43,112 bases of DNA from positions 1 to 43,112 of the forward strand of contig CACZHW010000019.1 in NCBI GenBank assembly GCA_902781095.1, given 5' to 3'. Shown here piece by piece: positions 1-7,257 of this stretch. The notes below the pieces were generated by a model. That model had not been told where the DNA came from. It did no database searches and saw only the letters and a program-made list of their open reading frames with translations. A program made the position numbers and the translations under genes. Numbering within the stretch: position 1 is the first letter of the stretch; every line of letters starts with the position of its first letter. This stretch comes from an uncultured Eubacteriales bacterium (GTDB lineage: Bacteria; Bacillota; Clostridia; Christensenellales; Aristaeellaceae).

Positions 1-45
1 TCCCCTGTATATCTCTTGTTTGGTTTTTCTCTTGACATATAACAA

Positions 46-91
46 CACCCCATTCGTTAGTAGTATACCATACTGTCTAACAAATGGGGTG
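46..91. repeat. Long imperfect inverted repeat
   Basis: The arms CACCCCATT and AATGGGGTG (46-54 and 83-91) enclose GTTAG/CTAAC and a further AGTAT-ACC-ATACT hairpin, so the 46 bases can fold almost end to end. A TTGACA hexamer lies just upstream at 32-37, but no -10 box is well placed. No T-run follows, so this is not a clear terminator. It could be an operator, a cruciform, or the end of a decayed mobile element. The surroundings are more AT-rich than the rest of the window. Confidence 0.5.
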
Positions 92-160
92 CGGTTCATT
101 CGGCAGCCCGGGTTTTTATGTCTCGCAGCCGGCGTGGACCTCATCCGCCTGTGGCGTGCC

Positions 161-211
161 CTCTCCGTCGCGGCTTTCGCCGCGACACCTCTCCCAAAGG
201 GAGAGGCAAGC
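161..211. repeat. REP-like palindromic element
   Basis: The stretch holds two nested palindromes: GTCGCGG-CTTTCG-CCGCGAC, and CTCTCCC-AAA-GGGAGAG. Its CCTCTCC-GTCGC opening resembles the element at 7996-8052 and it lies beside the tandem units at 231-381. It is non-coding and belongs to the type of dispersed GC-rich palindrome common between genes of gut Clostridia. Family membership is judged by eye. Confidence 0.5.
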
Positions 212-230
212 CGTGATAACCGTATCCCCC

Positions 231-381
231 TTGGCTCCCCCTTTGGGGGAGCTGGCGAGCGCCAGCGAGCCTGAGAGGGTCTTGGCTCCCCTTTGGGGGA
301 GCTGGCGAGCGCCGGCGAGCCTGAGAGGGTCTTGGCTCCCCTTTGGGGGAGCTGGCGAGCACCGGCGAGCCTGAGAGGGTC
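231..381. repeat. Three tandem 50-51 bp palindromic units
   Basis: Three consecutive near-identical units lie at 231-281, 282-331 and 332-381. Each contains a GGCTCCCC-TTT-GGGGGAGC palindrome followed by GGCGAGCGCCGGCGAGCC and ends in CTGAGAGGGTC. They differ by single substitutions (GCCAGC, GCCGGC, ACCGGC) and one C. The array ends at the stop codon of the SH3 gene, so it forms that gene's 3' flank and may act as a transcription or mRNA-stability barrier. Reading frames through it are repeat artefacts. Confidence 0.8.
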
Positions 382-843
382 CTACTTCACCTCGTCCTTT
401 GCCAGAAACCCTGTTCCGGCAGGCGAATCCACGCCGTAAAAGCCGCCGAATTCGCCCAGCACCCTCACCTGCGCGCCGGTCTCCAGCACCCCTGCCGCAC
501 CGTAGGAATTGGACGGGCGGCTGCGCAGCACCACCGTCGGCGTGCCGTACGGCGAGGCTACCGTGCCGGACGAGGGTTCTCCCGCGGGTGCCGCAGCGGA
601 CAGCCCGTCCGCCTCCACGTAACCGGTCACCTCGCCCAGCTGCAGGCGGGCCCAGCCACCCCCGTCGTAGTGAACCGTCACGCGCGCACCCGCCCGCAGG
701 CTCCCCAGCTTCTGTGCTCCGGCCGCAGCCTCCCGCAGCACCGGCAGGCCTGAGACCGCCGCGTAAGCCGTCTCGCCCTGTGCCGCCGCGGCGCAGCACA
801 GCATCAGCACTAAAAGCAGTGCCGAGAGCATCCGTTTCTTCAT
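382..843 (-). CDS. Secreted protein with two SH3b-like domains
   Basis: The product is 153 residues. A hydrophobic N-terminal signal (MKKRMLSALLLVLML then CCAAAAQGETA) is followed by two bacterial SH3-like modules, at about residues 27-80 and 100-150. Each has the typical VLREA/LRSRP start, a G-x-x-V hydrophobic strand and a closing GY/GFL turn. Such domains usually bind peptidoglycan or peptides outside the membrane. The ATG at 843 is preferred because GGAGGGG lies about 9 bases upstream; an ATG ten codons earlier lacks such a site. No lipobox is evident: CC is present but the preceding residues do not fit. The exact ligand cannot be inferred. Confidence 0.75.
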   Translation of the reverse strand: MKKRMLSALLLVLMLCCAAAAQGETAYAAVSGLPVLREAAAGAQKLGSLRAGARVTVHYDGGGWARLQLGEVTGYVEADGLSAAAPAGEPSSGTVASPYGTPTVVLRSRPSNSYGAAGVLETGAQVRVLGEFGGFYGVDSPAGTGFLAKDEVK

Positions 844-1036
844 CTTTAAATCCCCTCCGTCCGCATGTTTCACCTATTGGACGCGGCAGAGCGCCGCTTT
901 TATCCCTTTTCCGCTGTTGTCGCCTTATTTTAGCACCCTTTTTTGTTTCCGGCACGGGCAAACGCGCAATTCTACAAAAAAAGCAGACGCTCCCTCCCCC
1001 GTTTCCACAAAAGCGCCTAAACGGGTGGATTTTTGG

Positions 1037-1065
1037 TTTACCTCCGCCTTTTTTTGCACTATACT
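1037..1065 (+). promoter_or_regulatory. Promoter of the MBL-fold gene, with a small dyad
   Basis: TTTACC (1037-1042) and TATACT (1060-1065) are separated by 17 bases. The dyad GGGTG-AA-CACCC follows directly at 1066-1077 and could be an operator at the transcription start. The gene begins at 1110. Confidence 0.5.
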
Positions 1066-1109
1066 GGGTGAACACCCATGCGCATTGTTTGCAAATCGGA
1101 GGAAACGGA

Positions 1110-2204
1110 ATGAAATTATGGCTGACCGGTGAGCCTTTTACACAGCCCCGGCACTGCTATTTTGTGGAGGGGAGCGTCGTCTCCTTCATCTTTGACTGCG
1201 GATACCAGCGTGCTTACCCGGGCGACGAACTGCCGCACCTGACCCCGCAGCAAATCCGCCAGGCACAGTATCTGTTCATCTCACACTCACACGAAAACCA
1301 GTCCGGCGCCTACCGCTGGCTGCTGGCCAACGGCTTTTCCGGGCGCGTCATCCTCACCACCGAAACCGCGAGACAGCTGCCCTTCAGCGTCGACGACCCG
1401 CTCATCCTGGAGGCGCTCAGCCTGCCCGGCGAGAGCTTTCAGCTGCCCGGCGGCCTCTCCGTCTGCTGGGGGCGCAGCGGACACTGCTCCGGCAGCGCGT
1501 GGTTTTCCTTTACGGAGCAGGGCCGCACGCTCTTCTTCTCCGGAGACTATTACTACTGCGCGCGCGTCAACGCCTGCGATCCCATCCAGGACCGCTACGC
1601 CGATCTCGCCGTGCTGGACTGCGACTACGGCCAGGTGACCTCCGGCAACCGCCGGGAAGACCAGGTCTCCGCCCTCATCGCGGCCATATCGGAGGCGCTC
1701 ACGCAGGGCCGGCCCGTGCTGCTGCCCGTTCCGCGCTTCGGCCGCGGCATCGGCATCCTCACCTACCTGTGCGAGCGCCTGCCGCACACCGACATATTCG
1801 CCGACCGGCACTTTATCAAGGAGCTCGGCCACCTGGACGCCTCCTGGATCTGGGTCAACCCCGCCGTTCAGGATATCCTGGGATCCGTCTACGTGCGCAC
1901 CATCCCGGAGGATTTCATCGCCCTGGGCGTCTACTTCGTCAGCGATCCGCAGCTGGATACGCCCTACGGCCAGTCCCTCGCGCGCAGGATTCTGGAATGC
2001 GGCGGGCGCATCTTCTTCACAGGCACCACGGAGCCGGGTTCCACCGCCTCCCTGCTGCGCCACTCCGGTCAGGGCACGCTGCTGCGCTACGGCGTCCACT
2101 GCACGCAGAGCGACATGCTGAACATCGCCGTGCAGAACGACTTCCGGCGCATCATCGCCTACAACTCCGACTTCGCGCCCGACGCCCCGTGCTACGAGGT
2201 CTGA
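1110..2204 (+). CDS. MBL/beta-CASP-like protein with degenerate metal site
   Basis: This 364-residue protein follows the metallo-beta-lactamase/beta-CASP exonuclease layout. The order is an N-terminal MBL strand block, a HxHxDH-like site reading HSHENQSG (about residue 57), GHCSGSAWF (about 127), FSGDYYY (about 143), a beta-CASP-like middle, and a C-terminal RMMBL-like VHCTQSDM segment. In active members HxHxDH supplies zinc ligands. Here the D and last H are N and Q, and the usual final His (PVHGE) reads AYNSD. The GH and GD positions are kept. It may be a non-catalytic nucleic-acid-binding relative or have a changed metal site. The start is supported by CGGAGGA 6-7 bases before ATG. Neighbours give no functional clue. 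Confidence 0.65.
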   Translation: MKLWLTGEPFTQPRHCYFVEGSVVSFIFDCGYQRAYPGDELPHLTPQQIRQAQYLFISHSHENQSGAYRWLLANGFSGRVILTTETARQLPFSVDDPLILEALSLPGESFQLPGGLSVCWGRSGHCSGSAWFSFTEQGRTLFFSGDYYYCARVNACDPIQDRYADLAVLDCDYGQVTSGNRREDQVSALIAAISEALTQGRPVLLPVPRFGRGIGILTYLCERLPHTDIFADRHFIKELGHLDASWIWVNPAVQDILGSVYVRTIPEDFIALGVYFVSDPQLDTPYGQSLARRILECGGRIFFTGTTEPGSTASLLRHSGQGTLLRYGVHCTQSDMLNIAVQNDFRRIIAYNSDFAPDAPCYEV

Positions 2205-2221
2205 CCGTTTCGCTTTCCATA

Positions 2222-2259
2222 AAAAACTGTCCCGCCGAAACACGGCCGGGACAGTTTTT
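2222..2259. terminator. Bidirectional rho-independent terminator
   Basis: AAAAACTGTCCCG (2222-2234) pairs with CGGGACAGTTTTT (2247-2259) across a short loop. The A-run and T-run serve both convergent genes: the MBL-like gene ending at 2204 and the P-loop gene ending at 2262. Confidence 0.85.
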
Positions 2260-2261
2260 CT

Positions 2262-2864
2262 TCAGGCTTCCAGATGCTCTGCCAGGAACGCTTTCAGGCC
2301 GGAAAAGTCCAGTCCTCCCAGGTCCGTCATGTCCATCACGTAGGTTTCGCCCAGATTGATATGGTAATTCTTCTGCAGGCCCTCCCGCCGGTATTCCTCC
2401 AGCGACGGGTGCCGCCCGCGGATCTTCAGCCCGTCCTTGTGATAGACGTCGCAGACGTAACTCACATGCCGGTTGCTGCGCCGGTCGCGGCCCATGTAGC
2501 GCTGCCAGAGCACCTTGGGTTCGCCCTCCAGCACGACGGTCACCCCCCTGTAACCGTGCCTCTCCAGCAGCGCGGAGAGTGCGGGCACGTGCTTTTCGCA
2601 GAACGGGTACTCGATCAGGATGTCTGCGCCCGTTTCCATCTCCCTGCCCAGCAGCCGCCAGAAAGCCGCCAGGCTCTTCTCGTCCAGCTTCCGCCGCGCC
2701 GCGGGGCTGTCAAACCCCTGCGCCTCGTACCAGGCTTCTTTCAGCCTGTCATAGGAGAGCAGGCGCAAAGAGGGATGCCATTCCCGGATCATCGACGCCG
2801 TCCGGGTTTTTCCCGCTCCGGGCCAGCCGGTCAGGATCAGCAGCGTACGGCTCACAATGCGCAT
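2262..2864 (-). CDS. P-loop ATP-binding, kinase-like protein
   Basis: The product is about 200 residues. It begins with a hydrophobic strand and a perfect Walker A motif (GWPGAGKT, residues 12-19). LSYDRLKE resembles the substrate-binding segment of small AAA_33/zeta-toxin-like kinases, followed by ILIEYPF as a possible Walker B strand and an Arg-rich lid region (RYMGRDRRSNRH). This architecture fits polynucleotide, sugar or small-molecule kinases; the substrate cannot be told. Start: AAAGGGGG touches the ATG at 2864 but is well spaced (9 bases) from a GTG at 2855, so the protein may begin three codons later. It converges on the MBL-like gene through the shared terminator. Confidence 0.7.
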   Translation of the reverse strand: MRIVSRTLLILTGWPGAGKTRTASMIREWHPSLRLLSYDRLKEAWYEAQGFDSPAARRKLDEKSLAAFWRLLGREMETGADILIEYPFCEKHVPALSALLERHGYRGVTVVLEGEPKVLWQRYMGRDRRSNRHVSYVCDVYHKDGLKIRGRHPSLEEYRREGLQKNYHINLGETYVMDMTDLGGLDFSGLKAFLAEHLEA

Positions 2865-2913
2865 CCCCCTTTCCACAAAGTTTGCAACATGGTAGCAAAA
2901 CACACACTGATTG

Positions 2914-3660
2914 TCAATGCCAACCGGGCTGATTCGTTGCAGCGTGCACGCGGGGCCTGTCCCGGAAACGCGGGTTTTCGCCGAAGAATTCCTCCTCCAG
3001 CGCCAGGCAGAGGGCGTGGTACACCGGCTGGTGCAGCTCCTGAACCCGCCAGGATTCCCGCCCGGGCACCGCGATGCAGACGTCGCACAGCCCGCGGAGC
3101 CTCCCGCCGTCCTCCCCCGTCAGCGCGACGGTCACCATCCCCCTGAAGCGGGCCGCCTGGGCCGCGTAAAGCACGTTGGCAGACCGGCCGGAGGTGCTGA
3201 TGGCCAGCAGCGCGTCGCCCCTCCTGCCGTATCCCCATACCTGCTGGGCAAAGACCAGGTCGCCCTGTTCGTCGTTCGCATAGGCGGTGAAGAGCGCCGT
3301 CTCAGCCACCAGCGCGTGGACCGGCAGCGCCCCCTGCAGGTGCTCCGCCAGATACGCGCCGTCCGGACAGGACGCTTTGAGCGCTGCCGCCGTCCTCTCG
3401 TTCATCCGTCTTTGCAGGATGAAGCCCTTCATCAGTTCCCCCGTGATGTGCAGCGCGTCGGCCGCGCTGCCCCCGTTGCCGCAGACGAGCAGCTGTCCCC
3501 CCGCCGCAAAGCTGTCGGCGAGCGCCTCCAGCGCAGCGCCCAACGCGCTCCTGCAGCCCTGCAGGGCGGGATAGCGGATGACGAGTTCCTCCAGAAAACG
3601 CAGCGAAGATGCCTTCACGGCCGACAGCCCCTTTCCGGCGCGGACGCCTGTTCCGCGCAT
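2914..3660 (-). CDS. SIS-domain phosphosugar isomerase, GmhA-like
   Basis: The core SIS fold resembles D-sedoheptulose-7-phosphate isomerase (GmhA/DiaA group). CGNGGSAADALHITGEL forms the phosphate loop, STSGRSANVL the second sugar-phosphate loop, and VQELHQPVYHALC the C-terminal helix with the conserved Gln/His. At 248 residues it exceeds the roughly 190 of classical GmhA, because of an insertion (KGFILQRRMNERT onward) also known from Clostridia homologues. No heptose pathway neighbours are present, so the substrate is uncertain. The ATG at 3660 lacks a clear ribosome site, whereas a GTG at 3618 is preceded by GGAAAGGGG at good spacing, so the true start may be 3618. Confidence 0.75.
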   Translation of the reverse strand: MRGTGVRAGKGLSAVKASSLRFLEELVIRYPALQGCRSALGAALEALADSFAAGGQLLVCGNGGSAADALHITGELMKGFILQRRMNERTAAALKASCPDGAYLAEHLQGALPVHALVAETALFTAYANDEQGDLVFAQQVWGYGRRGDALLAISTSGRSANVLYAAQAARFRGMVTVALTGEDGGRLRGLCDVCIAVPGRESWRVQELHQPVYHALCLALEEEFFGENPRFRDRPRVHAATNQPGWH

Positions 3661-3673
3661 GTAAATGTTTGCT

Positions 3674-3712
3674 TTGACAAACCCTTGTCCTGTGCGGTTA
3701 AATAGGGTTAAC
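3674..3712 (+). promoter_or_regulatory. mntR promoter with overlapping inverted repeat
   Basis: TTGACA (3674-3679) and TTAAAT (3698-3703) are 18 bases apart. The interrupted dyad GTTAA-N6-TTAAC (3697-3712) covers the -10 box, a likely site for autoregulation by the MntR-type product. The dyad is seen directly; its use is inferred. Confidence 0.45.
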
Positions 3713-3740
3713 GATGCGAGCCTTACAGGGAGGTTCAGAG

Positions 3741-4118
3741 ATGAACATCACCGAATCCGTGGAAAACTATCTGGAGACGATACACATCCTCTCCCTCAAG
3801 AAACCGGAAGTCCACGCCATTGATATCTGCAACCACCTCGGCTTTTCCCGGCCGACGGTGTCCATCGTCCTGCGCCAGCTGCGCGAGGGCGGCCTCGTCA
3901 CGGTAAACGAGGACAACCACGTCTACCTCACGCCCGAAGGACTCGCCGTGGCGGAGCGCATGTATGAGCGTCACCAGCTGCTCACGAAGATGCTCATCGG
4001 CATCGGTGTGGAGCCGGAGCTGGCACAGCGCGACGCGTGCAAGATCGAGCACGACCTCAGCGACGAAACCTTTGATGCCATCCGCCGCCACTACCGGGAA
4101 AAGCACGATCCGCAGTGA
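3741..4118 (+). CDS. mntR: MntR/DtxR-family metal-dependent regulator
   Basis: The product is 125 residues. An N-terminal winged helix (ENYLETIHILS...HLGFSRPTVSIVLRQLREGGLV, about 8-60) is followed by the metal-binding dimerisation helix block with ERHQLL and the signature DACKIEHDLSDETFD (about 100-114). In this family these D/C/E/H residues bind Mn(II) or Fe(II), and the metal-loaded dimer represses metal transporter genes. The position equal to MntR Asp8 appears to be Asn9 here, so metal preference may differ. There is no SH3 C-terminal domain, as in MntR rather than DtxR. GGGAGG lies upstream of the ATG at 3741; the earlier ATG at 3714 has none. No metal transporter is adjacent. Confidence 0.8.
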   Translation: MNITESVENYLETIHILSLKKPEVHAIDICNHLGFSRPTVSIVLRQLREGGLVTVNEDNHVYLTPEGLAVAERMYERHQLLTKMLIGIGVEPELAQRDACKIEHDLSDETFDAIRRHYREKHDPQ

Positions 4119-4159
4119 CGGACGCGTCCCTCACCCTCTGCGTCTTCTTCTCAACCCAT

Positions 4160-4182
4160 ACGGCCCTCCGGGGCCGTTTTTT
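4160..4182 (+). terminator. Terminator after mntR
   Basis: ACGGCCC-TCCG-GGGCCGT (4160-4177) is followed by TTTTTT. It ends the regulator transcript and lies just beyond the 3' end of the convergent LysR gene. Confidence 0.85.
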
Positions 4183-4199
4183 AGTCGGCTTTCCGGAGT

Positions 4200-5120
4200 T
4201 CAGCCGCCAGTCCCCTGTTCCTGTTCCACCAGCCGGTGGAGAATGGACAGGTACGCCTCTCCCAGCGGAGTCGGGCGGTAATCCCTGTGGGTGATGACCC
4301 CGATGCGGATGATCTCGTCCACCTCCAGCGGAATGGAGATGATGTCCTCGCCCTGCAGATAGGAAGGGCACATGCCGGAGGAAATCGTGTATCCGTCGGT
4401 GCCCACCATCAGGTTGATGATGGCGCTCTTGTCCGTCACGCGGATGTTCTTCTCCCGGCTGATGTCCGGCAGAATCTCTTCCGAAAAATACAGCGCGTTC
4501 TGTTCGCCCTGCTCGTAGGTCAGGCAGGGCAGCGGCGCCAGGTCAGCCAGCGTTACGCTGCTGCGCCCCGCAAGCGGATTGCCGCGCCCCACGAAGATAT
4601 GCGGCCTGGCGGCGAACAGCTCCGAGAAGACCAGCCCGGATTCCCGCAGCACCTTGCGGATGACAGCCTCGTTGAAGCCGGACAGATAGATGACCCCCAT
4701 CTCGCTGCGCAGGCGGCTCACGTCCGTAATCGCTTCCATCGTCTTTCCCTCGCGCAGGGTGAACTCATACGCGTCGCCCGCGTAGGTGCGCACCAGCTCC
4801 ACGAAGGCCCCGGACGTGAACGAGTAGTGCTGGGTGGACACGGCAAAGCGCTGTCTCGGCCGCGCGTGCACGATATAGCGGTCCTCGATCAGCGCCGCCT
4901 GGCCGACCACCTGGCGCGCATACCCCAGAAACTCCGCGCCCTCCGGCGTCAGCAGCACGCCGCGGGAACCGCGCAGAAAGAGCGTGGTTCCCGTCTCCTC
5001 CTCCAGCTCCCGGATGGCTGCGGAAAGGCTGGGCTGGGAGATAAAGAGTATCTTCGCCGCTTCGGTGATGCTGCCGCGGTCTGCGACTTCCACGACGTAT
5101 TTCAACTGCTGCAGGGTCAT
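4200..5120 (-). CDS. LysR-family regulator, divergent from metQNI
   Basis: The product is 306 residues. The LysR helix-turn-helix lies at 1-60 (MTLQQLKYVVEVADRGSITE, then FISQPSLSAAIRELEEE). A type 2 periplasmic-binding-fold effector domain follows from about residue 90 (RPRQRFAVSTQHYSFTSG onward). The gene is divergent from the methionine importer, with 167 bases between the starts and a dyad in that gap, so it most likely activates or represses metQ in response to a sulfur or methionine signal. The effector is not identifiable. The ATG at 5120 has GGAGGAAG upstream, better than an ATG 17 codons earlier. Confidence 0.85.
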   Translation of the reverse strand: MTLQQLKYVVEVADRGSITEAAKILFISQPSLSAAIRELEEETGTTLFLRGSRGVLLTPEGAEFLGYARQVVGQAALIEDRYIVHARPRQRFAVSTQHYSFTSGAFVELVRTYAGDAYEFTLREGKTMEAITDVSRLRSEMGVIYLSGFNEAVIRKVLRESGLVFSELFAARPHIFVGRGNPLAGRSSVTLADLAPLPCLTYEQGEQNALYFSEEILPDISREKNIRVTDKSAIINLMVGTDGYTISSGMCPSYLQGEDIISIPLEVDEIIRIGVITHRDYRPTPLGEAYLSILHRLVEQEQGTGG

Positions 5121-5181
5121 CTTTCTTCCTCCGGTTCTATCCTGTATACACCAATATTCTACCCTTATCATAGTTTTCCTC

Positions 5182-5236
5182 TATGGCTAACCATATTTTT
5201 TATATGTTTGCCTATGGGATGGAGTTGTGCTATGAT
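5182..5236 (+). promoter_or_regulatory. metQ promoter with upstream LysR-type dyad
   Basis: TTGCCT (5208-5213) and TATGAT (5231-5236) are spaced by 17 bases. The perfect dyad TATGG-CTAA-CCATA lies at 5182-5195, just upstream of the -35, where LysR activators usually bind. No S-box (SAM) riboswitch fits in the remaining leader of about 50 bases. Confidence 0.55.
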
Positions 5237-5287
5237 ACGCCCATCGCAAGGAGCAATCCTTAATTTGAAAGGAAAGAGGTAACCCAA

Positions 5288-6124
5288 ATGAAGAAACTGA
5301 TCGTACTTGCTCTCGCCGCCGTCCTGGCGCTCTCCGCGGTCTCCGCGCTGGCCATCTCCGTCGCCGTGCCCAACGACACCACCAACGAGGCGCGCGCGCT
5401 GCTGCTGCTGCAGGCCAACGGCTACATCAAGCTGAAGGACGGCGTGGACATCACCGCCACCGTCGCGGACATCGAAGAGAATCCGAACAACCTGGAGTTC
5501 CAGGAGGTCGAGGCGGCCATGGTGCCCAACATCAAGGCCGACGTGGATTACGCGATCATCAACAACAACTACGCGCTGGACGCCGGCCTCTCCCCCACGG
5601 GCGACAGCCTGCTGATCGAGTCCGCCGAGTCCCCCTACGTCAACGTCCTCACCGTGAAGGAAGGCAACGAGACGGCGCCGGCCACCCTGGCCCTCATCGC
5701 CGCCGTCACCTCCCAGCAGGTGGCCGACTACATCGCCTCCACCTATCCGGACGGCGCCGTGGTCTCCGTCATCACCGATGCGACCGACGGCTATGACGCC
5801 TCCGTCGACTACGCCGCGCTGGCCGGCACCACGATCTCCGTGGCCGCCTCTCCCACGCCGCACGCCCAGATCCTGGCCATCGCCAAGGACATCCTGGCCG
5901 CCAAGGACATCACGCTGGACATCATCGAGTTCTCCGACTACGTGCAGCCGAACATGGTCGTGGAGTCCGGCGAAGTGTTCGCCAACTACTTCGCGCACAT
6001 CCCCTATCAGGACAACTTCAACCAGGAGAACGGAACCCACCTGGTCAACGTCGCCGGCATCCACGTGGAGCCCATGGCGCTCTACGGCGGCAAGCAGACC
6101 GACCTCTCCGCGCTCACCAAGTAA
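5288..6124 (+). CDS. metQ: Circularly permuted MetQ/NlpA-type methionine-binding protein
   Basis: The product is 278 residues with an N-terminal signal (about 1-22, ending LALSAVSALA) and no lipobox Cys. The mature part carries all MetQ hallmarks in swapped order. First come the motifs that normally form the C-terminal half: VAVPNDTTNEARALLLLQ (25-42), ENPNNLEF, DVDYAIINNNYALDAGL and SPYVNV (115-120). A linker (about 165-182) follows. Then come the motifs that normally begin the protein: SPTPHAQIL (188-196), FSDYVQPN (215-222), NYFAHIPY and HVEP, ending at a hinge-like YGGKQTDLSAL. Normal MetQ runs VGATPxPHAEIL ... DELKDGAxIAVPNDxTN. Thus the natural ends are joined and new ends lie at the hinge. 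It heads a metQ-metN-metI operon and presumably delivers methionine to MetNI. A second, classical copy is not present nearby. Confidence 0.85.
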   Translation: MKKLIVLALAAVLALSAVSALAISVAVPNDTTNEARALLLLQANGYIKLKDGVDITATVADIEENPNNLEFQEVEAAMVPNIKADVDYAIINNNYALDAGLSPTGDSLLIESAESPYVNVLTVKEGNETAPATLALIAAVTSQQVADYIASTYPDGAVVSVITDATDGYDASVDYAALAGTTISVAASPTPHAQILAIAKDILAAKDITLDIIEFSDYVQPNMVVESGEVFANYFAHIPYQDNFNQENGTHLVNVAGIHVEPMALYGGKQTDLSALTK

Positions 6125-6158
6125 AGCCGGGTCTTCCGCCTGACGGCCGACCCAGACA

Positions 6159-6184
6159 CCTCCCCGCAAGGGGAGGCCTTTTTG
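6159..6184 (+). terminator. Intercistronic terminator-like hairpin metQ/metN
   Basis: CCTCCCC-GCAA-GGGGAGG (6159-6176) is followed by CCTTTTTG. It lies between metQ and metN and probably lets more binding protein than ATPase be made, or protects the metQ mRNA 3' end. Confidence 0.7.
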
Positions 6185-6231
6185 CGGCGGGCAAGGCGGG
6201 CGCTTCCATTTTGAACAGGGGGTATTGAGCC

Positions 6232-7257
6232 TTGATCGAACTGCGCAACCTTTCCAAGAGCTTCCGGACAGCCGACGGCCCGGTGGAAGCCCTGAAACAC
6301 ATCAACCTCACCGTGAACGACGGGGACATCTACGGCATCATCGGCATGAGCGGCGCCGGCAAGTCCACCCTCGTGCGCTGCATCAACATGCTGGAGCGCC
6401 CCTCGGAGGGCGCCGTCATCCTAGATGGGCAGAACCTCTCCGAACTCTCCGACAGCGAACTGCGCCAGATCCGCCATCAGGTCACGATGATCTTCCAGTC
6501 CTTCAACCTGCTGATGCAGCGCACCTGCCTGCAGAACATCATGCTGCCGCTCAAGCTGCTGGGCACGCCGAAGAAGGAAGCCGAGGACCGCGCCCGGGAG
6601 CTGCTGGGCGTCGTCGGCCTGCCTGACAAGGCCAACAGCTATCCCGCGCAGCTGTCCGGCGGCCAGCAGCAGCGCATCGCCATCGCCAGGGCCCTGGCGA
6701 CCGAGCCCAAGGTGCTGCTGTGCGACGAGGCGACGAGCGCGCTGGATCCCAAGACGACCCACACGATCCTGGAGCTCATCCGCGACATCAACCGCAAGAT
6801 GGGCATCACCGTCATCGTCATCACCCACCAGATGAGCGTCGTGCAGGAGATCTGCAACCGCGTCGCCATCCTGGAAAACGGATCCGTCGTGGAGGAGGGC
6901 GAGGTCTCGGACGTCTTCACCAACCCGAAGGCCACCGCCACGCAGACCCTCGTCTACCCCGAGATGGCGGACGGCAGCGTCACCCTGACCTCCGGAAAGC
7001 AGCACATCCGCCTCACCTTCAACGGTGCGGAGGCGGCCGGCGAGCCCCTCGTGGCGAGCATGGCGATGGATCTGCGCATCCCCGCCAGCGTGCATACGGC
7101 CTCGATCCGCTCCATCAACGGCAAGGCCTACGGCTACATGCTGCTGGAGATCCCGGGCGGGCCGGATGAGCTGGCCCGCGCCGTCAAATACCTGACAGGC
7201 CACAAAGACGTGCTGGTGCAGGTCACCGGCGAGTACGGAAAGGAGGGCGTCAGATGA
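6232..7257 (+). CDS. metN: Methionine ABC importer ATP-binding protein
   Basis: The 341-residue ATPase has Walker A GMSGAGKST (38-46), Q-loop MIFQSFNLL, signature LSGGQQQR, Walker B VLLCDEATSALD and switch His in VITHQM. A C-terminal NIL domain (about 265-341, from GEPLVASMAMDLRIPASVH) is the methionine-sensing domain that inhibits MetNI when cytosolic methionine is high. The start is TTG at 6232, with AGGGGG about 9 bases upstream. It overlaps metI by 4 bases and follows metQ after a hairpin. Confidence 0.93.
   Translation: MIELRNLSKSFRTADGPVEALKHINLTVNDGDIYGIIGMSGAGKSTLVRCINMLERPSEGAVILDGQNLSELSDSELRQIRHQVTMIFQSFNLLMQRTCLQNIMLPLKLLGTPKKEAEDRARELLGVVGLPDKANSYPAQLSGGQQQRIAIARALATEPKVLLCDEATSALDPKTTHTILELIRDINRKMGITVIVITHQMSVVQEICNRVAILENGSVVEEGEVSDVFTNPKATATQTLVYPEMADGSVTLTSGKQHIRLTFNGAEAAGEPLVASMAMDLRIPASVHTASIRSINGKAYGYMLLEIPGGPDELARAVKYLTGHKDVLVQVTGEYGKEGVR

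Noticed and set aside
231..381. CRISPR array
   Set aside because: The three units are directly adjacent, with no unique spacers between repeats, and each is internally palindromic; no cas genes are present.
116..1075. Long minus-strand reading frame of 319 codons covering the repeats and SH3 gene
   Set aside because: It runs through the tandem repeats and overlaps the SH3 gene in another frame; composition is Arg/Gly-rich as in GC-rich shadow frames, and no ribosome site is present.
5121..5287. SAM (S-box) riboswitch before metQ
   Set aside because: The leader after the promoter is only about 50 bases and contains no S-box core or terminator pair.
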